DNA of 64,000 nucleotides from Rhizobiales bacterium Ga0077525 (GCA_001464835.1 LNDS01000027.1:1-64000), one strand, 5' to 3'; shown: positions 1 to 8,927, numbered from the stretch's first letter. Translations and numbers: made by a program. Notes: generated by a model not told the origin, from the letters alone.

Positions 1-129
1 AACGGCTTCGCGCTCGAATTCCCGGTGTCGCGCATTCTCTGCGACGCCCGCATTCTCAACATTTTCGAGGGCGCGGCCGAAATCCAGGCGCAGGTCATTG
101 CCCGCCGCCTGCTCGACGGAACCAATTAA
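1..129 (+). CDS. Acyl-CoA dehydrogenase, C-terminal fragment (gene begins before the window)
   Basis: Frame 1 is open from the first base and ends at TAA 127-129, giving 42 residues. They include the motif LNIFEGAAEIQAQVIARRLL, the usual last helix of acyl-CoA dehydrogenases, where the stretch before the conserved EI lies near the FAD and the subunit interface. The enzyme would oxidise an acyl-CoA thioester and pass electrons to ETF. Only the tail is visible, so chain-length specificity cannot be judged. The next gene starts 103 bp downstream with its own ribosome-binding site. Confidence 0.8.
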   Translation, partial: NGFALEFPVSRILCDARILNIFEGAAEIQAQVIARRLLDGTN

Positions 130-232
130 AGCGTTTTCGCAACGAAATCGCCATCTCGCGCGTTTGATCTAGAGCAACCGGCATCTGCCGCATCTCGTCT
201 AGATATAAACGCATCATCCGGGAGGTTCTTTC

Positions 233-682
233 ATGACGGTATTATCGATCCAGCCAGGCGAATGGGTCATTGTTTGCGACGGCGCCAAGGCGCTGGTGCT
301 GGAAAATGTCGGCGATGCCAAATTTCCCAATCTGAAGACCCGCGACGTCTACGAACAGAAGACGCTGGCGACGCACGAAATGGGCACGGACGCGCCCGGA
401 CGTTCGCACAGTTCGGTCGGCCATGGCCGTAGCGCCGTTGAGCAGACCGACTGGCACGATCAGGCGGAAACCGCGTTTCTGACCGAGCTTGCTCAGAAGC
501 TGGAACTGGCCGTTAACACGCACCAGGTGAAATCGCTGATCGTGGTGGCGCCGCCGCGCGCGCTCGGCGTCATGCGCCAGCATTACGGCCATGCCTTGAA
601 GGGCGCGGTGCGCGCCGAACTCGATAAGGACTACGTCAAGATGCCGGTGCATGAAATCGAGAAGCACCTGACGGCGGCCTGA
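233..682 (+). CDS. Host attachment protein family (PF10116-like)
   Basis: A 149-residue soluble protein with no signal peptide or membrane segment. The N-terminus (WVIVCDGAKALVLEN) and C-terminal half (SLIVVAPPRALGVMR) match the family named from an Agrobacterium protein reported as required for attachment to host cells; the fold resembles the eRF1/Pelota-type release-factor domain. The middle (residues 50-75) is rich in Gly, Ser and His. The start is supported by GGGAGG about 8 bp before ATG 233. The molecular function is not established, and the attachment label is inherited from the family name. Confidence 0.75.
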   Translation: MTVLSIQPGEWVIVCDGAKALVLENVGDAKFPNLKTRDVYEQKTLATHEMGTDAPGRSHSSVGHGRSAVEQTDWHDQAETAFLTELAQKLELAVNTHQVKSLIVVAPPRALGVMRQHYGHALKGAVRAELDKDYVKMPVHEIEKHLTAA

Positions 683-824
683 GATTGAGCCGCGCCGCAT
701 CGCCCGCCACATACGCGGTCATCACCCGCGGATGCGGGTGAGCGGTTCGCGAGGGCTGGACGGGTCCGTCTTCGCGGACCATGACGGGCTGGCCGGTTGC
801 GGCTTGGGTCGCTATGTTCGCCGC

Positions 825-1724
825 ATGAATCGGTTCAACTTAATGACGCGCGCCGGCGCGCTGCTGGGTCTGACGCTGGCGGCTTGGGTGCCGGCGCAGG
901 CGCAAACCCTGCCATCGACGATAGAGCGGCCGGCGGCCACCGCGCCGGACGCCAATCCGGTCAGCAATCCGATGGCGGTGCCGGGCTTCTGGGATCCGCG
1001 GCGGCGGCCGGAGCGGCCGGATTTGTCGCGCATTACCGTCATCCGCTTCCTGACCGAGACCGATTATCCGCCTTTCAACTATGCCGGACCCGATGGCGCG
1101 CCGGCCGGTTTCAACGTCGATCTGGCGCGGCTGATCTGCGAGGAGATCAAGGTCGCCTGCACCGTGCAGATGCGCCGCTTCGATACTCTGGTCGATGCCC
1201 TGAACAGCAACAGCGGCGACGCCGTGATCGCCTCGATCGCCGCGACGCCGGAGATGCGCAAGCGCGTCGATTTCAGCGATCCCTATTACCGCACGCCGGC
1301 GCGCTTTGTGGCGCGGCGCGAATTGCCGGCCGATCCGCGCGCGCTCGACGGCATGAAAATCGGCGTCGTCGCCGGCACCGCGCATGAAGCCTATATCAAG
1401 ACCTTGTTCACCGAAGCCTTGTCGCAGCCCTTTCCGAACGCCGAGGCAGCGCGCGCCGCGTTGAAGAAGGGCGAGGTCGATCTGCTGTTCGGCGACGGTG
1501 TGTCGCTGGCGTTCTGGCTCAACGGCACCGACTCTGCCAATTGCTGCGAATTTCGCGGTGGGCCCTATCTGGAGAGCCGCTACTTCGGCGAGGGCGTCGG
1601 CATTGCCGTTCGGCGCAACAACGATCTGTTGCGGCAGGCCTTCAACTGGGCGCTGTTTCGCTTGTGGGAAAAAGGCCGCTTCACCGATCTGTGGCTGCGC
1701 TATTTCCCGATCAGTCCGTTTTGA
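825..1724 (+). CDS. Periplasmic solute-binding protein, family 3 (amino-acid type)
   Basis: About 299 residues from ATG 825: a basic start (MNRFNLMTR), a hydrophobic stretch and an AQAQ-type cleavage region make a signal peptide, then a proline-rich linker. The mature part has family 3 hallmarks: TDYPPFNYAGPDGAPAGFNVDLA and later RVDFSDPYYRTPARFVARR. In this family the protein hands polar amino acids or small organic ligands to an ABC permease. No permease or ATPase gene is adjacent, so it looks like an orphan. The frame is open back to 732, but that extension precedes the signal peptide and is unlikely to be translated. Confidence 0.8.
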   Translation: MNRFNLMTRAGALLGLTLAAWVPAQAQTLPSTIERPAATAPDANPVSNPMAVPGFWDPRRRPERPDLSRITVIRFLTETDYPPFNYAGPDGAPAGFNVDLARLICEEIKVACTVQMRRFDTLVDALNSNSGDAVIASIAATPEMRKRVDFSDPYYRTPARFVARRELPADPRALDGMKIGVVAGTAHEAYIKTLFTEALSQPFPNAEAARAALKKGEVDLLFGDGVSLAFWLNGTDSANCCEFRGGPYLESRYFGEGVGIAVRRNNDLLRQAFNWALFRLWEKGRFTDLWLRYFPISPF

Positions 1725-1731
1725 GTGTCCC

Positions 1732-1851
1732 GTCACCCTGAGGTGCGAGGCAACGTAGTTGCCGAGCCTCGAAGGGCGACGGGACGAGAGTCCGTGGCCG
1801 TCGATCCTTCGAGGCTCGCGCGCTGCGCACGCTCGCACCTCAGGATGAGGG
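1732..1851. repeat. Palindromic intergenic element (GAGGTGCGAG / CCTCGAAGG type)
   Basis: Two inverted arms of about 45 bp. The left arm contains CCTGAGGTGCGAG and GCCTCGAAGG; the right arm holds their reverse complements, CCTTCGAGGC and CTCGCACCTCAGG. Each arm can fold on itself and the two arms can pair. It lies between the convergent solute-binding gene and the minus-strand flavoprotein, whose TGA stop (1840-1842) is inside the right arm. It could act as a bidirectional terminator, but there is no T-tract. Elements of this sequence are common in Bradyrhizobium-type genomes. Confidence 0.7.
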
Positions 1852-3108
1852 ATTGCGCAGAAATTCAATCGCCCCCCTTGCCGCCGCGACGCCGGTGGCA
1901 AAGGTTGCCTGCAACAGATAGCCGCCGGTCGGCGCTTCCCAGTCGAGCATTTCGCCGGCAGCGAAAATCCCCGGCGTGCGCTTGAGCATGAAGCCTTCGT
2001 CCAACTCCGAGAAGCGGATGCCGCCGGCGGTCGAGATCGCGGTGGCGATCGGCTGAACGCCGGTGAGCTTCACCGGCACAGCCTTGATCAGCGTGGCGAT
2101 GTCCTTGCCGTTCAGCGCCGACAACGCCGCGCCTTTCAACAGCGCGCCTTCGCGCACCAGCGACAGAGCCGCCGGCGACAGATGCGTCGCCTTGCGCAGG
2201 AAATTCGACAGCGACTGCTTGCCGCGCGGCGCTGACAGCCGTTCGCTCAGTTTGGCCAGCGTGACGTCCGGCAGCAGGTCGATCGTTACTGTCGTTCCGC
2301 CGAACTGATGGATGGCGTCGCGGATCGGCGACGACAGCGCATAGACCGCGCCGCCTTCTAGCCCGTCGCGCGTGATCATGGCTTCGCCACGCACGCTGCG
2401 GCCGCCGAAGCTCAGGCTGATGCGTTTCAGCGGCTGGCCAGCATAGCCGCGCAATACCTCGGACCAGGCGGCGGTGAATCCGCAATTGGTCGGCTGGAGC
2501 GGCGCCATCGCAATTCTCTGCGCGGCCAGTATGTCCGTCCACTTGCCGTCGGAGCCGAGCTTCGCCCAGCTCGCGCCGCCGAGCGCCAGCACGACGACAT
2601 CGGGCGCGACCGACAGTTCATGACCGTTGGTCATGAATCGCAGATTGCCGTCGCCGTCGAAGCCTTCCCACCGATGCCGTAGCTTCACCTTGACGCCAAG
2701 ATTGCCGAGCCGCAGCAGCCAGGTGCGCAACAGCGGCGACGTCTTCAGCACTTTCGGAAACACCCGGCCGCTTGAGCCGACAAAGGTCGCCGCGCCCATG
2801 CTGTCGGCCCAGGCCCGTAGCGCCGCCGGCGGAAAGGCCTCGATCGCTGTCCGCAGCAAAGGATCGATGTCGCCATAGCGCGGCAGGAATAGCGGCATCT
2901 CCTCGCTGTGCGTCAGGTTGAGCCCGCCGCGCCCGGCCATGAGGAATTTGCGGCCGAGCGACGGCATCTGGTCGTAGACCGTTACCGTGACGCCGGCGCG
3001 CGCCAGCACCTCGGCGGCGATCAGCCCGGCCGGCCCACCGCCGACAATGGCGGCAGTTTTGCCGGTGATCTTGCCGCCGGTAGCGCTCTCGATTTCAGTA
3101 AATGTCAC
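1840..3108 (-). CDS. FAD-dependent oxidoreductase, BaiN/HI0933 type (TIGR03862-like)
   Basis: A 422-residue flavoprotein. The N-terminus has the dinucleotide-binding signature [21 protein letters not shown], then [18 protein letters not shown], characteristic of the HI0933/BaiN group. The C-terminus has [21 protein letters not shown], the second FAD contact. The open frame runs upstream to 4341, but that part is antisense to lysK, so I take GTG 3108, just before MTFTEIES. It starts 72 bp from the divergent lysK start, so the two share a promoter region. The substrate is unknown. Confidence 0.85.
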   Translation of the reverse strand: MTFTEIESATGGKITGKTAAIVGGGPAGLIAAEVLARAGVTVTVYDQMPSLGRKFLMAGRGGLNLTHSEEMPLFLPRYGDIDPLLRTAIEAFPPAALRAWADSMGAATFVGSSGRVFPKVLKTSPLLRTWLLRLGNLGVKVKLRHRWEGFDGDGNLRFMTNGHELSVAPDVVVLALGGASWAKLGSDGKWTDILAAQRIAMAPLQPTNCGFTAAWSEVLRGYAGQPLKRISLSFGGRSVRGEAMITRDGLEGGAVYALSSPIRDAIHQFGGTTVTIDLLPDVTLAKLSERLSAPRGKQSLSNFLRKATHLSPAALSLVREGALLKGAALSALNGKDIATLIKAVPVKLTGVQPIATAISTAGGIRFSELDEGFMLKRTPGIFAAGEMLDWEAPTGGYLLQATFATGVAAARGAIEFLRNPSS

Positions 3109-3180
3109 GGTTCGCGCACTTTCATCAGGCAATTTGACGGGGCTGGCCGCCTTGCCTATGTCTGCCTGCCGGAGAAGACA

Positions 3181-4845
3181 ATGTCGATGACTGCCGAAAA
3201 CGCACCTATTCCTAACGCCGAAGACCTCAGTCCGGCCGAGCTGCGCGCGGTCGCCGAGACGTCGAGCGCCTGGCCGTTCGAGGAGGCGAAGAAGATCGTC
3301 GCGCGGCTGAAAGCAAAGCCGAAAGACGAGGTCATTTTCGAGACCGGCTACGGTCCGTCCGGCCTGCCGCACATCGGTACCTTCGGCGAGGTCGCGCGCA
3401 CCACGATGGTGCGCCATGCCTTCCGCGTATTGACCGAGGACACGATCAAGACGCGGCTGATCGCCTTTTCCGACGACATGGACGGCCTGCGCAAGGTGCC
3501 GGACAACGTGCCGAACAAGGAAGCCTTGGCGCTCGATCTCGGCAAGCCGCTGACCAAGGTGCGCGATCCGTTCGGCACGCATCCGAGCTTCGGCGAGCAT
3601 AACAATGCGCGGTTGCGCGCCTTCCTCGATCATTTCGGCTTCGACTACGAATTCATGTCGTCGACCGAATGCTACAAGTCCGGCCGTTTCGACGAGGCGC
3701 TGCTGAAGATGCTGTCGCGGCTCGACAAGGTCATGGCGATCATGCTGCCGTCCTTGCGTGAGGAGCGCGCCGCGACCTATTCGCCGTTTTTGCCGATCGA
3801 TCCGCGCAGCGGCGTGGTGCTGCAAGTGCCGATCCTGGCGCACGACGCCAAGCGTGGCATGATCACCTTCGAGGAGCCGGCGACGCAGGAGCGGTTCACC
3901 GTGCCGGTGACCGGCGGCGCCTGCAAGCTGCAATGGAAGCCGGACTGGGCGATGCGCTGGGTCGCGCTCGGCGTCGACTACGAAATGGCCGGCAAGGACT
4001 TGATAGACTCGGTCAAGCTGTCCGGCGAAATCTGCCGCGCGCTCGACGGCAAGCCGCCGGAAGGCTTCAACTACGAACTGTTTCTCGACGAGAACGGCCA
4101 GAAGATTTCCAAGTCGAAAGGCAACGGCCTGACCATCGACGAGTGGCTGCGCTACGCCTCGCCGGAAAGCCTGTCGTGTTTTATGTATCGCGAGCCGAAG
4201 GCGGCCAAGCGCCTCCACTTCGACGTGATTCCGCGCACCGTCGATGAGTACCAGCAGTTCTCCGACGGCTACAAGCGGCAGGAGCCGAAGCAGCAACTGT
4301 CCAACCCGGTCTGGCACATCCACGAAGGCCATCCGCCACAAGTGGAAATGCCGGTGACGTTCCAGATGCTGCTCACGCTGGTGTCGTCATCGAATGCGGA
4401 AAACGCCGAGACCCTGTGGGGCTTCATCGGCCGCTATCGGCCGGGCGTGACGCCTTCGACGCATCCGAAATTAAACGCGCAGGTCGAATACGCCATTCAC
4501 TATTTCCGCGACTTCGTGCTGCCGACCAAAAAATTCCGGCAGCCGACCGATCAGGAACGCATCGCGCTCAACGATCTGCGCGACGCGCTCAGCCAGTTGC
4601 CGGCGACGGCGACGGCGGAAGCCATTCAGGATGTGGTCTACGAGATCGGCCGCCGCGAGCCGTTCCTCGATCAGAAGAAGAAGGCCAAGGACGGCAAGCC
4701 GGGCGTGTCGCTCGACTGGTTCAACATGCTGTACCAGGTGCTGCTCGGCCAGGAGAAGGGCCCGCGCTTCGGCTCTTTCGTCGCCGTGTATGGCTTGCAG
4801 AATACGGTCGACATGATCGACGGCGCGCTGGCGAGAAGTTCTTAA
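3181..4845 (+). CDS. lysK: Lysyl-tRNA synthetase, class I
   Basis: A 554-residue class I LysRS that charges tRNA-Lys with lysine. The class I signatures are present: PHIGT (HIGH motif, near residue 64) in [14 protein letters not shown], and KISKSKG (KMSKS motif, near residue 308). Most bacteria use the unrelated class II LysRS; the class I form occurs in archaea, spirochaetes and many alphaproteobacteria. The start at 3181 has GGAGAAG about 6 bp upstream; a second ATG at 3187 is possible. The frame is open further upstream (2908), but that part overlaps the divergent flavoprotein gene. Confidence 0.95.
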   Translation: MSMTAENAPIPNAEDLSPAELRAVAETSSAWPFEEAKKIVARLKAKPKDEVIFETGYGPSGLPHIGTFGEVARTTMVRHAFRVLTEDTIKTRLIAFSDDMDGLRKVPDNVPNKEALALDLGKPLTKVRDPFGTHPSFGEHNNARLRAFLDHFGFDYEFMSSTECYKSGRFDEALLKMLSRLDKVMAIMLPSLREERAATYSPFLPIDPRSGVVLQVPILAHDAKRGMITFEEPATQERFTVPVTGGACKLQWKPDWAMRWVALGVDYEMAGKDLIDSVKLSGEICRALDGKPPEGFNYELFLDENGQKISKSKGNGLTIDEWLRYASPESLSCFMYREPKAAKRLHFDVIPRTVDEYQQFSDGYKRQEPKQQLSNPVWHIHEGHPPQVEMPVTFQMLLTLVSSSNAENAETLWGFIGRYRPGVTPSTHPKLNAQVEYAIHYFRDFVLPTKKFRQPTDQERIALNDLRDALSQLPATATAEAIQDVVYEIGRREPFLDQKKKAKDGKPGVSLDWFNMLYQVLLGQEKGPRFGSFVAVYGLQNTVDMIDGALARSS

Positions 4846-4853
4846 TCCCGCAG

Positions 4854-4925
4854 CGTCATGCCCCGCGAAGGCGGGCGATCCAGCGTTTCAGAGTGCTGGA
4901 TGCCCCGCTTTCGCGGGGCATGACG
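4854..4925. repeat. Solo double-hairpin element, family A (CGTCAT...ATCCAG arms)
   Basis: 72 bp immediately 3' of lysK: two inverted 34-bp arms with 4 bp between them. Each arm starts CGTCAT, has the core CCGCGAAGG (or CGAAAG) inside a short hairpin, and ends ATCCAGC. The arms are the same type as those flanking the GIY-YIG gene at 16161-16541, but no gene lies between them here. It may also serve as the lysK terminator. Confidence 0.75.
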
Positions 4926-4932
4926 GCATTCG

Positions 4933-5490
4933 CTACGCAAACATCTCCACCTTGCCATTCACCGCCATCAGGCCGAGTTCGACCTTCAGCGTCGGCTGGC
5001 GTTCGGCGACCTGCTTCTTGAATTCCAGCAACGCGGCCTTGTGCGTTTCGGTCTCGATCTTCGGATTGGCGATGGCGTCCTTGCCATAGGCGATCGCCGC
5101 CGCGCCGCATTCGCGATGGTTCATCGCGATCACCTTCGGGATGTGATGCAGCTGCATCGACGCCGCGAGATTGTCCCAGAACGCCGGCGCCCAGGCCTTG
5201 AAGGCGGGGGCGACGACGCCGATCGATGCGCCGGCGAAGGTGAACTGGCTGTATTTGCCGACCATCTTGCGGGCCCTCATGTAATTGAGGGTCGGCTGCG
5301 GAAAGCGCGGGTCGATGCAGGTGACCAGCATCGCCTCGTATTTGCCTTCCGTCGCGCGGGCGAAGGACGGCAGCGCCGCCATCATGCCGGCGGCGCCGGA
5401 AATTTGCAGAAAGCGGCGGCGGTCGAAACGCGCGCGCAGGATGTTGCCGCAGCAGGCGCAGGCCGCCGGATGTGAAATGGCCTCAGTCAT
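4933..5490 (-). CDS. Tat-exported beta-carbonic-anhydrase-like protein
   Basis: 185 residues. A twin-arginine motif (DRRRFLQ, residues 23-29) and hydrophobic stretch predict folded export by the Tat system. The mature part has the beta-carbonic-anhydrase zinc motifs: CIDPR (Cys58, Asp60, Arg62) and HREC (His125, Cys128). CO2 hydration in the periplasm is therefore possible, though the spacing and short length differ from classical enzymes. The extreme N-terminus is unusual in having a cysteine cluster (CACC, residues 11-14) ahead of the Tat motif. Start ATG 5490 follows a GGGGGG-rich ribosome-binding site. Confidence 0.75.
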   Translation of the reverse strand: MTEAISHPAACACCGNILRARFDRRRFLQISGAAGMMAALPSFARATEGKYEAMLVTCIDPRFPQPTLNYMRARKMVGKYSQFTFAGASIGVVAPAFKAWAPAFWDNLAASMQLHHIPKVIAMNHRECGAAAIAYGKDAIANPKIETETHKAALLEFKKQVAERQPTLKVELGLMAVNGKVEMFA

Positions 5491-5511
5491 GATGTCCCCC
5501 CGATGAATCGC

Positions 5512-5550
5512 AAAAACCCCGGTGCGACAATAGCGCGCATGTCGCAACCG
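5512..5550 (-). terminator. Likely intrinsic terminator of the S24 regulator gene
   Basis: Read on the minus strand: a hairpin with arms CGGTTGCGACA and TGTCGCACCG around a 10-nt loop, followed by GGG and five T. It begins 45 bp after the stop of the S24 regulator gene and ends before the carbonic-anhydrase-like start at 5490. Confidence 0.55.
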
Positions 5551-5594
5551 GGCCAGAGCGGTCGGGAGGTATTCGCCCCTGACGGGCGTTTTCT

Positions 5595-6233
5595 TTACTG
5601 GCTCGCCCAGACGATGCGCGCCATCCAGACCACGTCGGATATCGGGATGGTGCGGTCTTTATGTTCTGAATTGAGCGCCTTGAGTTCGATGCTCTTGGCC
5701 TGCTTGCGCTTGAGCTCCTTGATCATCACTTCGTCGTTCTTGATCTTCACCACCACCCGGTCGCCCTTGCGCACCGGCGCCGCCGGCGAGACGATGACGA
5801 TGTCGCCATCGCGATAAACCGGCTTCAACGAATCGCCGGAGATTTCCAGCGCATAGGCGTGCTCGTCGGTCACCGTCGGCAGGGCGGTTTCTTCCCAGCC
5901 TTTGCCGATCGGGAAGCCGCCGTCGTCGAAAAAGGTGCTGGTGCCCGCTTCGCCAAAGCCGATCAGCGGCACGCTATGCAGCGCGGCCTTGCCGCTCGAG
6001 TCCGTAATCAGGCCGACGAAGACATCGATCTTGGTGTTGGTCGCGGCCAGCGCCTTGGCGACCGATTCGGTCGAGGGCCAGCGCGGCCGGCCTTCCGGGG
6101 TGATGCGCTTCGACTTGTTGAAGGTCGTCGGGTCGAGGCCGGATTTCTTCGCGAGGCCGGAGGCCGTCATCTTGGCGCGCGCCGCCAGCCGATCGATCGC
6201 AGTCCAGATTTGAGAGTGTGTGAGCATGGCCAA
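5595..6233 (-). CDS. Helix-turn-helix regulator with S24 (LexA-like) peptidase domain
   Basis: 212 residues. Residues 1-70 form a phage-repressor-like HTH (MTASGLAKKSGLDPTTFNKS). Residues about 88-212 are an S24 fold with candidate catalytic pair Ser135 (ISGDSLKPVYRDGD) and Lys172 (VMIKELKR), 37 residues apart as in LexA. An Ala-Gly pair at 96-97 could be the self-cleavage bond. It is probably a transcriptional repressor inactivated by autoproteolysis, but no SOS or prophage genes adjoin it, so the regulon is unknown. ATG 6233 and ATG 6227 are both possible starts. Confidence 0.85.
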   Translation of the reverse strand: MAMLTHSQIWTAIDRLAARAKMTASGLAKKSGLDPTTFNKSKRITPEGRPRWPSTESVAKALAATNTKIDVFVGLITDSSGKAALHSVPLIGFGEAGTSTFFDDGGFPIGKGWEETALPTVTDEHAYALEISGDSLKPVYRDGDIVIVSPAAPVRKGDRVVVKIKNDEVMIKELKRKQAKSIELKALNSEHKDRTIPISDVVWMARIVWASQ

Positions 6234-6287
6234 AGCAGCATTCCTCTGTTTCGAAACGGCCGGAAAACGGCCACCTGAGACTGTTAT

Positions 6288-6306
6288 CTATTTTTAGGAA
6301 TTATAG
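6288..6306. promoter_or_regulatory. Dyad upstream of the S24 regulator, candidate autoregulatory operator
   Basis: A 19-bp dyad, CTAT-NN-TT-NNN-AA-NN-ATAG, about 55 bp upstream of the S24 regulator start, in an AT-rich patch of GC-rich DNA. Dyads of this size are typical targets of LexA/cI-type dimers. Not tested; no second copy was noticed in the window. Confidence 0.35.
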
Positions 6307-6445
6307 CCGAATTGGGCGTTTGTCACACCTGTTTCTTGCAAATTTCCGCAAAAAAAGTGCACCGGCAGGGTTTTTCGACAGATTTTTGCTTCGGTCCGGG
6401 GAGGGGTCTTTGGACTCGGCGCATGGCGGCCGATAGGGTCGCGTC

Positions 6446-6496
6446 ATGAGCAAGACGATGGAAAAGACCATGAAAAGCCCGGGCGGCCTGCCGTGA
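6446..6496 (+). CDS. Possible 16-codon leader ORF overlapping the pyrD start
   Basis: ATG 6446 opens a 16-residue frame (MSKTMEKTMKSPGGLP) whose TGA stop overlaps the GTG start of pyrD (GTGA). The pyrD start itself has a poor ribosome-binding site, so translation could be coupled through this leader. The leader has only a weak purine stretch upstream, and this may be chance. Confidence 0.25.
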   Translation: MSKTMEKTMKSPGGLP

Positions 6497-7587
6497 TCGG
6501 TTTCCTGGATCGCCTGTCGCGGCCCTTCATGCGCGCCCTCGACCCCGAGGATGCGCATGCTCTGACATTGAAAGCGCTGCGTTTTTTACCCCGCACCACG
6601 CCGGAGGCGGATCCGCCGGAGCTGCGGGTGCGCGCCTTTGGGCTGAATTTCACCAATCCGATTGGCCTGGCGCCGGGCTTCGACAAGGACGCGGTGGCGC
6701 CGGACGCGCTGTTGCGGCTCGGCTTCGGCTTTGTCGAAATTGGCACGGTCACGCCGCGCCCGCAGGCCGGCAATCCGCGGCCGCGCGTTTTCCGCCTCGA
6801 GGCGGACGGCGCCGTGATCAACCGGCTCGGCTTCAACAATGGCGGCGCGCCGACGGCTTTGGCCCGGCTGGCGGCCCGCGCCAATGAAGGCGGCATTGTC
6901 GGCGTGAATATCGGCGCCAACCGGGATTCGGCTGACCGTGCTGAGGATTACGTGCGGCTGATCGAGACCTTCGCCGCGGTGGCCAGCTATTTCACCGTCA
7001 ACGTGTCGTCGCCGAATACGCCGGGCCTGCGCGATTTGCAGCAGGCCGCCGCGCTTGACGACCTGCTCGCCCGCGTCATCGAGGCGCGCGACCGTGTCCA
7101 CCTGCGCGCCGGGCCGACGCCGGTGCTGCTCAAGATCGCACCCGATGTGACCTTGGCCGATCTCGACGATGTCGTCGGCATCGCCCGCAAGCACCGTGTC
7201 GATGGCATGATCGTGAGCAACACCACGATCTCGCGGCCCGGCTCGCTGCGCGCGCGCGACAAGGCTGCGGAGGCGGGCGGCTTGTCCGGCCGGCCGCTGT
7301 TCAAATTATCGACGCGCATCCTGGCGGAGACTTTCGTGCGCGCAGAGAACCAGTTTCCGCTGATCGGCGTCGGCGGCATCGATTCGAGCGCCACTGCCAT
7401 CGCCAAGATCAAGGCCGGTGCGACGTTGGTGCAGCTTTACACCGGGCTGATTTATCGCGGCATCGGGCTGATCGGCGACATGAAGGCTGGCATTTCGGCG
7501 GCAATCAAGCGCGGCAATCGCGACTCGCTCGCCGCGATGGTCGGCATGGATGCCGCTGAGATCACGGCGGATAGCTGGCCGAGCTAG
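6493..7587 (+). CDS. pyrD: Dihydroorotate dehydrogenase (quinone), class 2
   Basis: 364 residues; membrane-associated FMN enzyme that oxidises dihydroorotate to orotate in pyrimidine synthesis and passes electrons to quinone. Visible signatures are NPIGLAPGFDKDA, NRLGFNNGG, the active-site NVSSPNTPGLRDLQ with the class 2 serine, and the FMN-phosphate loop LIGVGGIDSS. The N-terminal helices (MIGFLDRLSRPFMRALDPEDAH) are the quinone-side extension of class 2. The start is GTG 6493. The stop overlaps the convergent MATE gene stop by 3-4 bp. Confidence 0.95.
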   Translation: MIGFLDRLSRPFMRALDPEDAHALTLKALRFLPRTTPEADPPELRVRAFGLNFTNPIGLAPGFDKDAVAPDALLRLGFGFVEIGTVTPRPQAGNPRPRVFRLEADGAVINRLGFNNGGAPTALARLAARANEGGIVGVNIGANRDSADRAEDYVRLIETFAAVASYFTVNVSSPNTPGLRDLQQAAALDDLLARVIEARDRVHLRAGPTPVLLKIAPDVTLADLDDVVGIARKHRVDGMIVSNTTISRPGSLRARDKAAEAGGLSGRPLFKLSTRILAETFVRAENQFPLIGVGGIDSSATAIAKIKAGATLVQLYTGLIYRGIGLIGDMKAGISAAIKRGNRDSLAAMVGMDAAEITADSWPS

Positions 7588-8927
7588 ATAAAGGGCCGCT
7601 TGGCCAAAGCCGGATAACGCGCCGCCTGCAACACGCCGCGGGCGATGAAGAACGACAAAATCGCGATCCACAGTCCGGCATTGTCGAGCGGCAAGGTCGC
7701 CGCCCACACTGCCAGATAGATCGCAAACGACGCTACCATCAGGTTGCGCATGTCGCGCGCCCATGTCGCGCCGATGTAAACGCCGTCGAAAACGAAGGCC
7801 ATGACGCCGCACAAAGGCGTCAGCGCGGCAAGCCACATGAATTGATGCGCGAACCGGCGCACATCGGCATTCGCGGTCATGAAGTCGATGAACGGCGAAC
7901 CGAACAGGAAAAACAGCACTGAAGCCCCGGCGCCGAAGGCGAAGCCCCAGATGGCGATGAGTTTCACGGCCCGGCCGAAAGCCGTGCGGTCGCGCGCGCC
8001 ATAGGCGCGGCCGCAAAGTTGCTCGGCGGCATTGGCGAGGCCATCGAGGAAAAACGCGCCGACCAGCGTGAAATTATGCAGCACCGCGTTGGCGGCCAGC
8101 GCGACATCGCCGGCGCGCGCGCCTTGCGCGGTGAAGAACAGATAGGCGGCGATCAAGGCCGCGGTGCGGATCATGATGTCCCGGTTGATTGCCAGCATGC
8201 GCATCAGCTTGCCGCGATCGAACAGCGACGCCCCGCCCAAATCGAAACGTCCGTTCAGCACGCGCCAAGCCATCGCCAGGCCGATGACGAGCCCGGCCGC
8301 CTCGGCGATCACCGCGGCCAGGGCCGCGCCGGAAATGCCCCAGTCGAAATGCAAGACCAGCAGCACGGTCAGCGCCATGTTGATGACGTTGACCGCGATC
8401 TGGATCGACAAAGCCAGCATCGGCCGCGCCAGCCCGACCAGCCAGCCGAGGATCACATAGTTGCCGAGCGCGAAGGGCGCCGACCACAGGCGGATGAAGA
8501 AGTAATGCTCGGCGGCGCCGCGCACCGTGTCGCTGCCGCCCATGCTGCCGAAGATCAAGGCGGCCATCGGCACTTGCAGCGCGATCAGGACGAGGCCGAT
8601 AGCCGCCGACGTCATCAGCGCGCGCGCCAGCACGGCGGTGCGCTCGCCGGCGTCACCGGCGCCATAGGCTTGCGCGGTCAGCGCCACGGTGCCCATGCGG
8701 AGAAAACCGAACAGCCAGAACAGGCAGTCGAACACGAGCGCGGCCATGGCCACGCCGCCGAGCACGGCGGAATCGCCGAGCCGGCCGATCGCCGCGGTGG
8801 CGACGACGCCCAGTAGCGGCGTCGTGACATTGGCCAGCATTGCCGGCCCGGCGATGGCGAAGACGCTGCGGTTGGTGACGGTGAAGGTCGGCAAGCGGCG
8901 CTTAGCGGCCGCGCGGTGCGTTGACAA
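7584..8927 (-). CDS. MATE family efflux transporter (DinF-like)
   Basis: 447 residues with about 12 hydrophobic segments in two similar halves. The first helix region (FAIAGPAMLANVTTPLLGVVATAAIGRLGDSAVLGGVA) is the MATE/DinF signature. The family exports drugs or metabolites using a sodium or proton gradient. The start overlaps the upstream DUF6460 gene by 26 bp, so the two are probably co-transcribed and translationally coupled. The substrate cannot be predicted. Confidence 0.9.
   Translation of the reverse strand: MSTHRAAAKRRLPTFTVTNRSVFAIAGPAMLANVTTPLLGVVATAAIGRLGDSAVLGGVAMAALVFDCLFWLFGFLRMGTVALTAQAYGAGDAGERTAVLARALMTSAAIGLVLIALQVPMAALIFGSMGGSDTVRGAAEHYFFIRLWSAPFALGNYVILGWLVGLARPMLALSIQIAVNVINMALTVLLVLHFDWGISGAALAAVIAEAAGLVIGLAMAWRVLNGRFDLGGASLFDRGKLMRMLAINRDIMIRTAALIAAYLFFTAQGARAGDVALAANAVLHNFTLVGAFFLDGLANAAEQLCGRAYGARDRTAFGRAVKLIAIWGFAFGAGASVLFFLFGSPFIDFMTANADVRRFAHQFMWLAALTPLCGVMAFVFDGVYIGATWARDMRNLMVASFAIYLAVWAATLPLDNAGLWIAILSFFIARGVLQAARYPALAKRPFI

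Noticed and set aside
3109..4341. Long upstream extension of the minus-strand flavoprotein frame (over 400 residues)
   Set aside because: It is antisense to lysK and has the low-complexity Arg/His/Ala-rich composition of shadow frames. The flavoprotein motifs begin only after GTG 3108.
5595..6233. Prophage remnant suggested by an S24 repressor
   Set aside because: No integrase, structural, lysis or attachment-site features are nearby, and the neighbours are housekeeping genes with ordinary composition.
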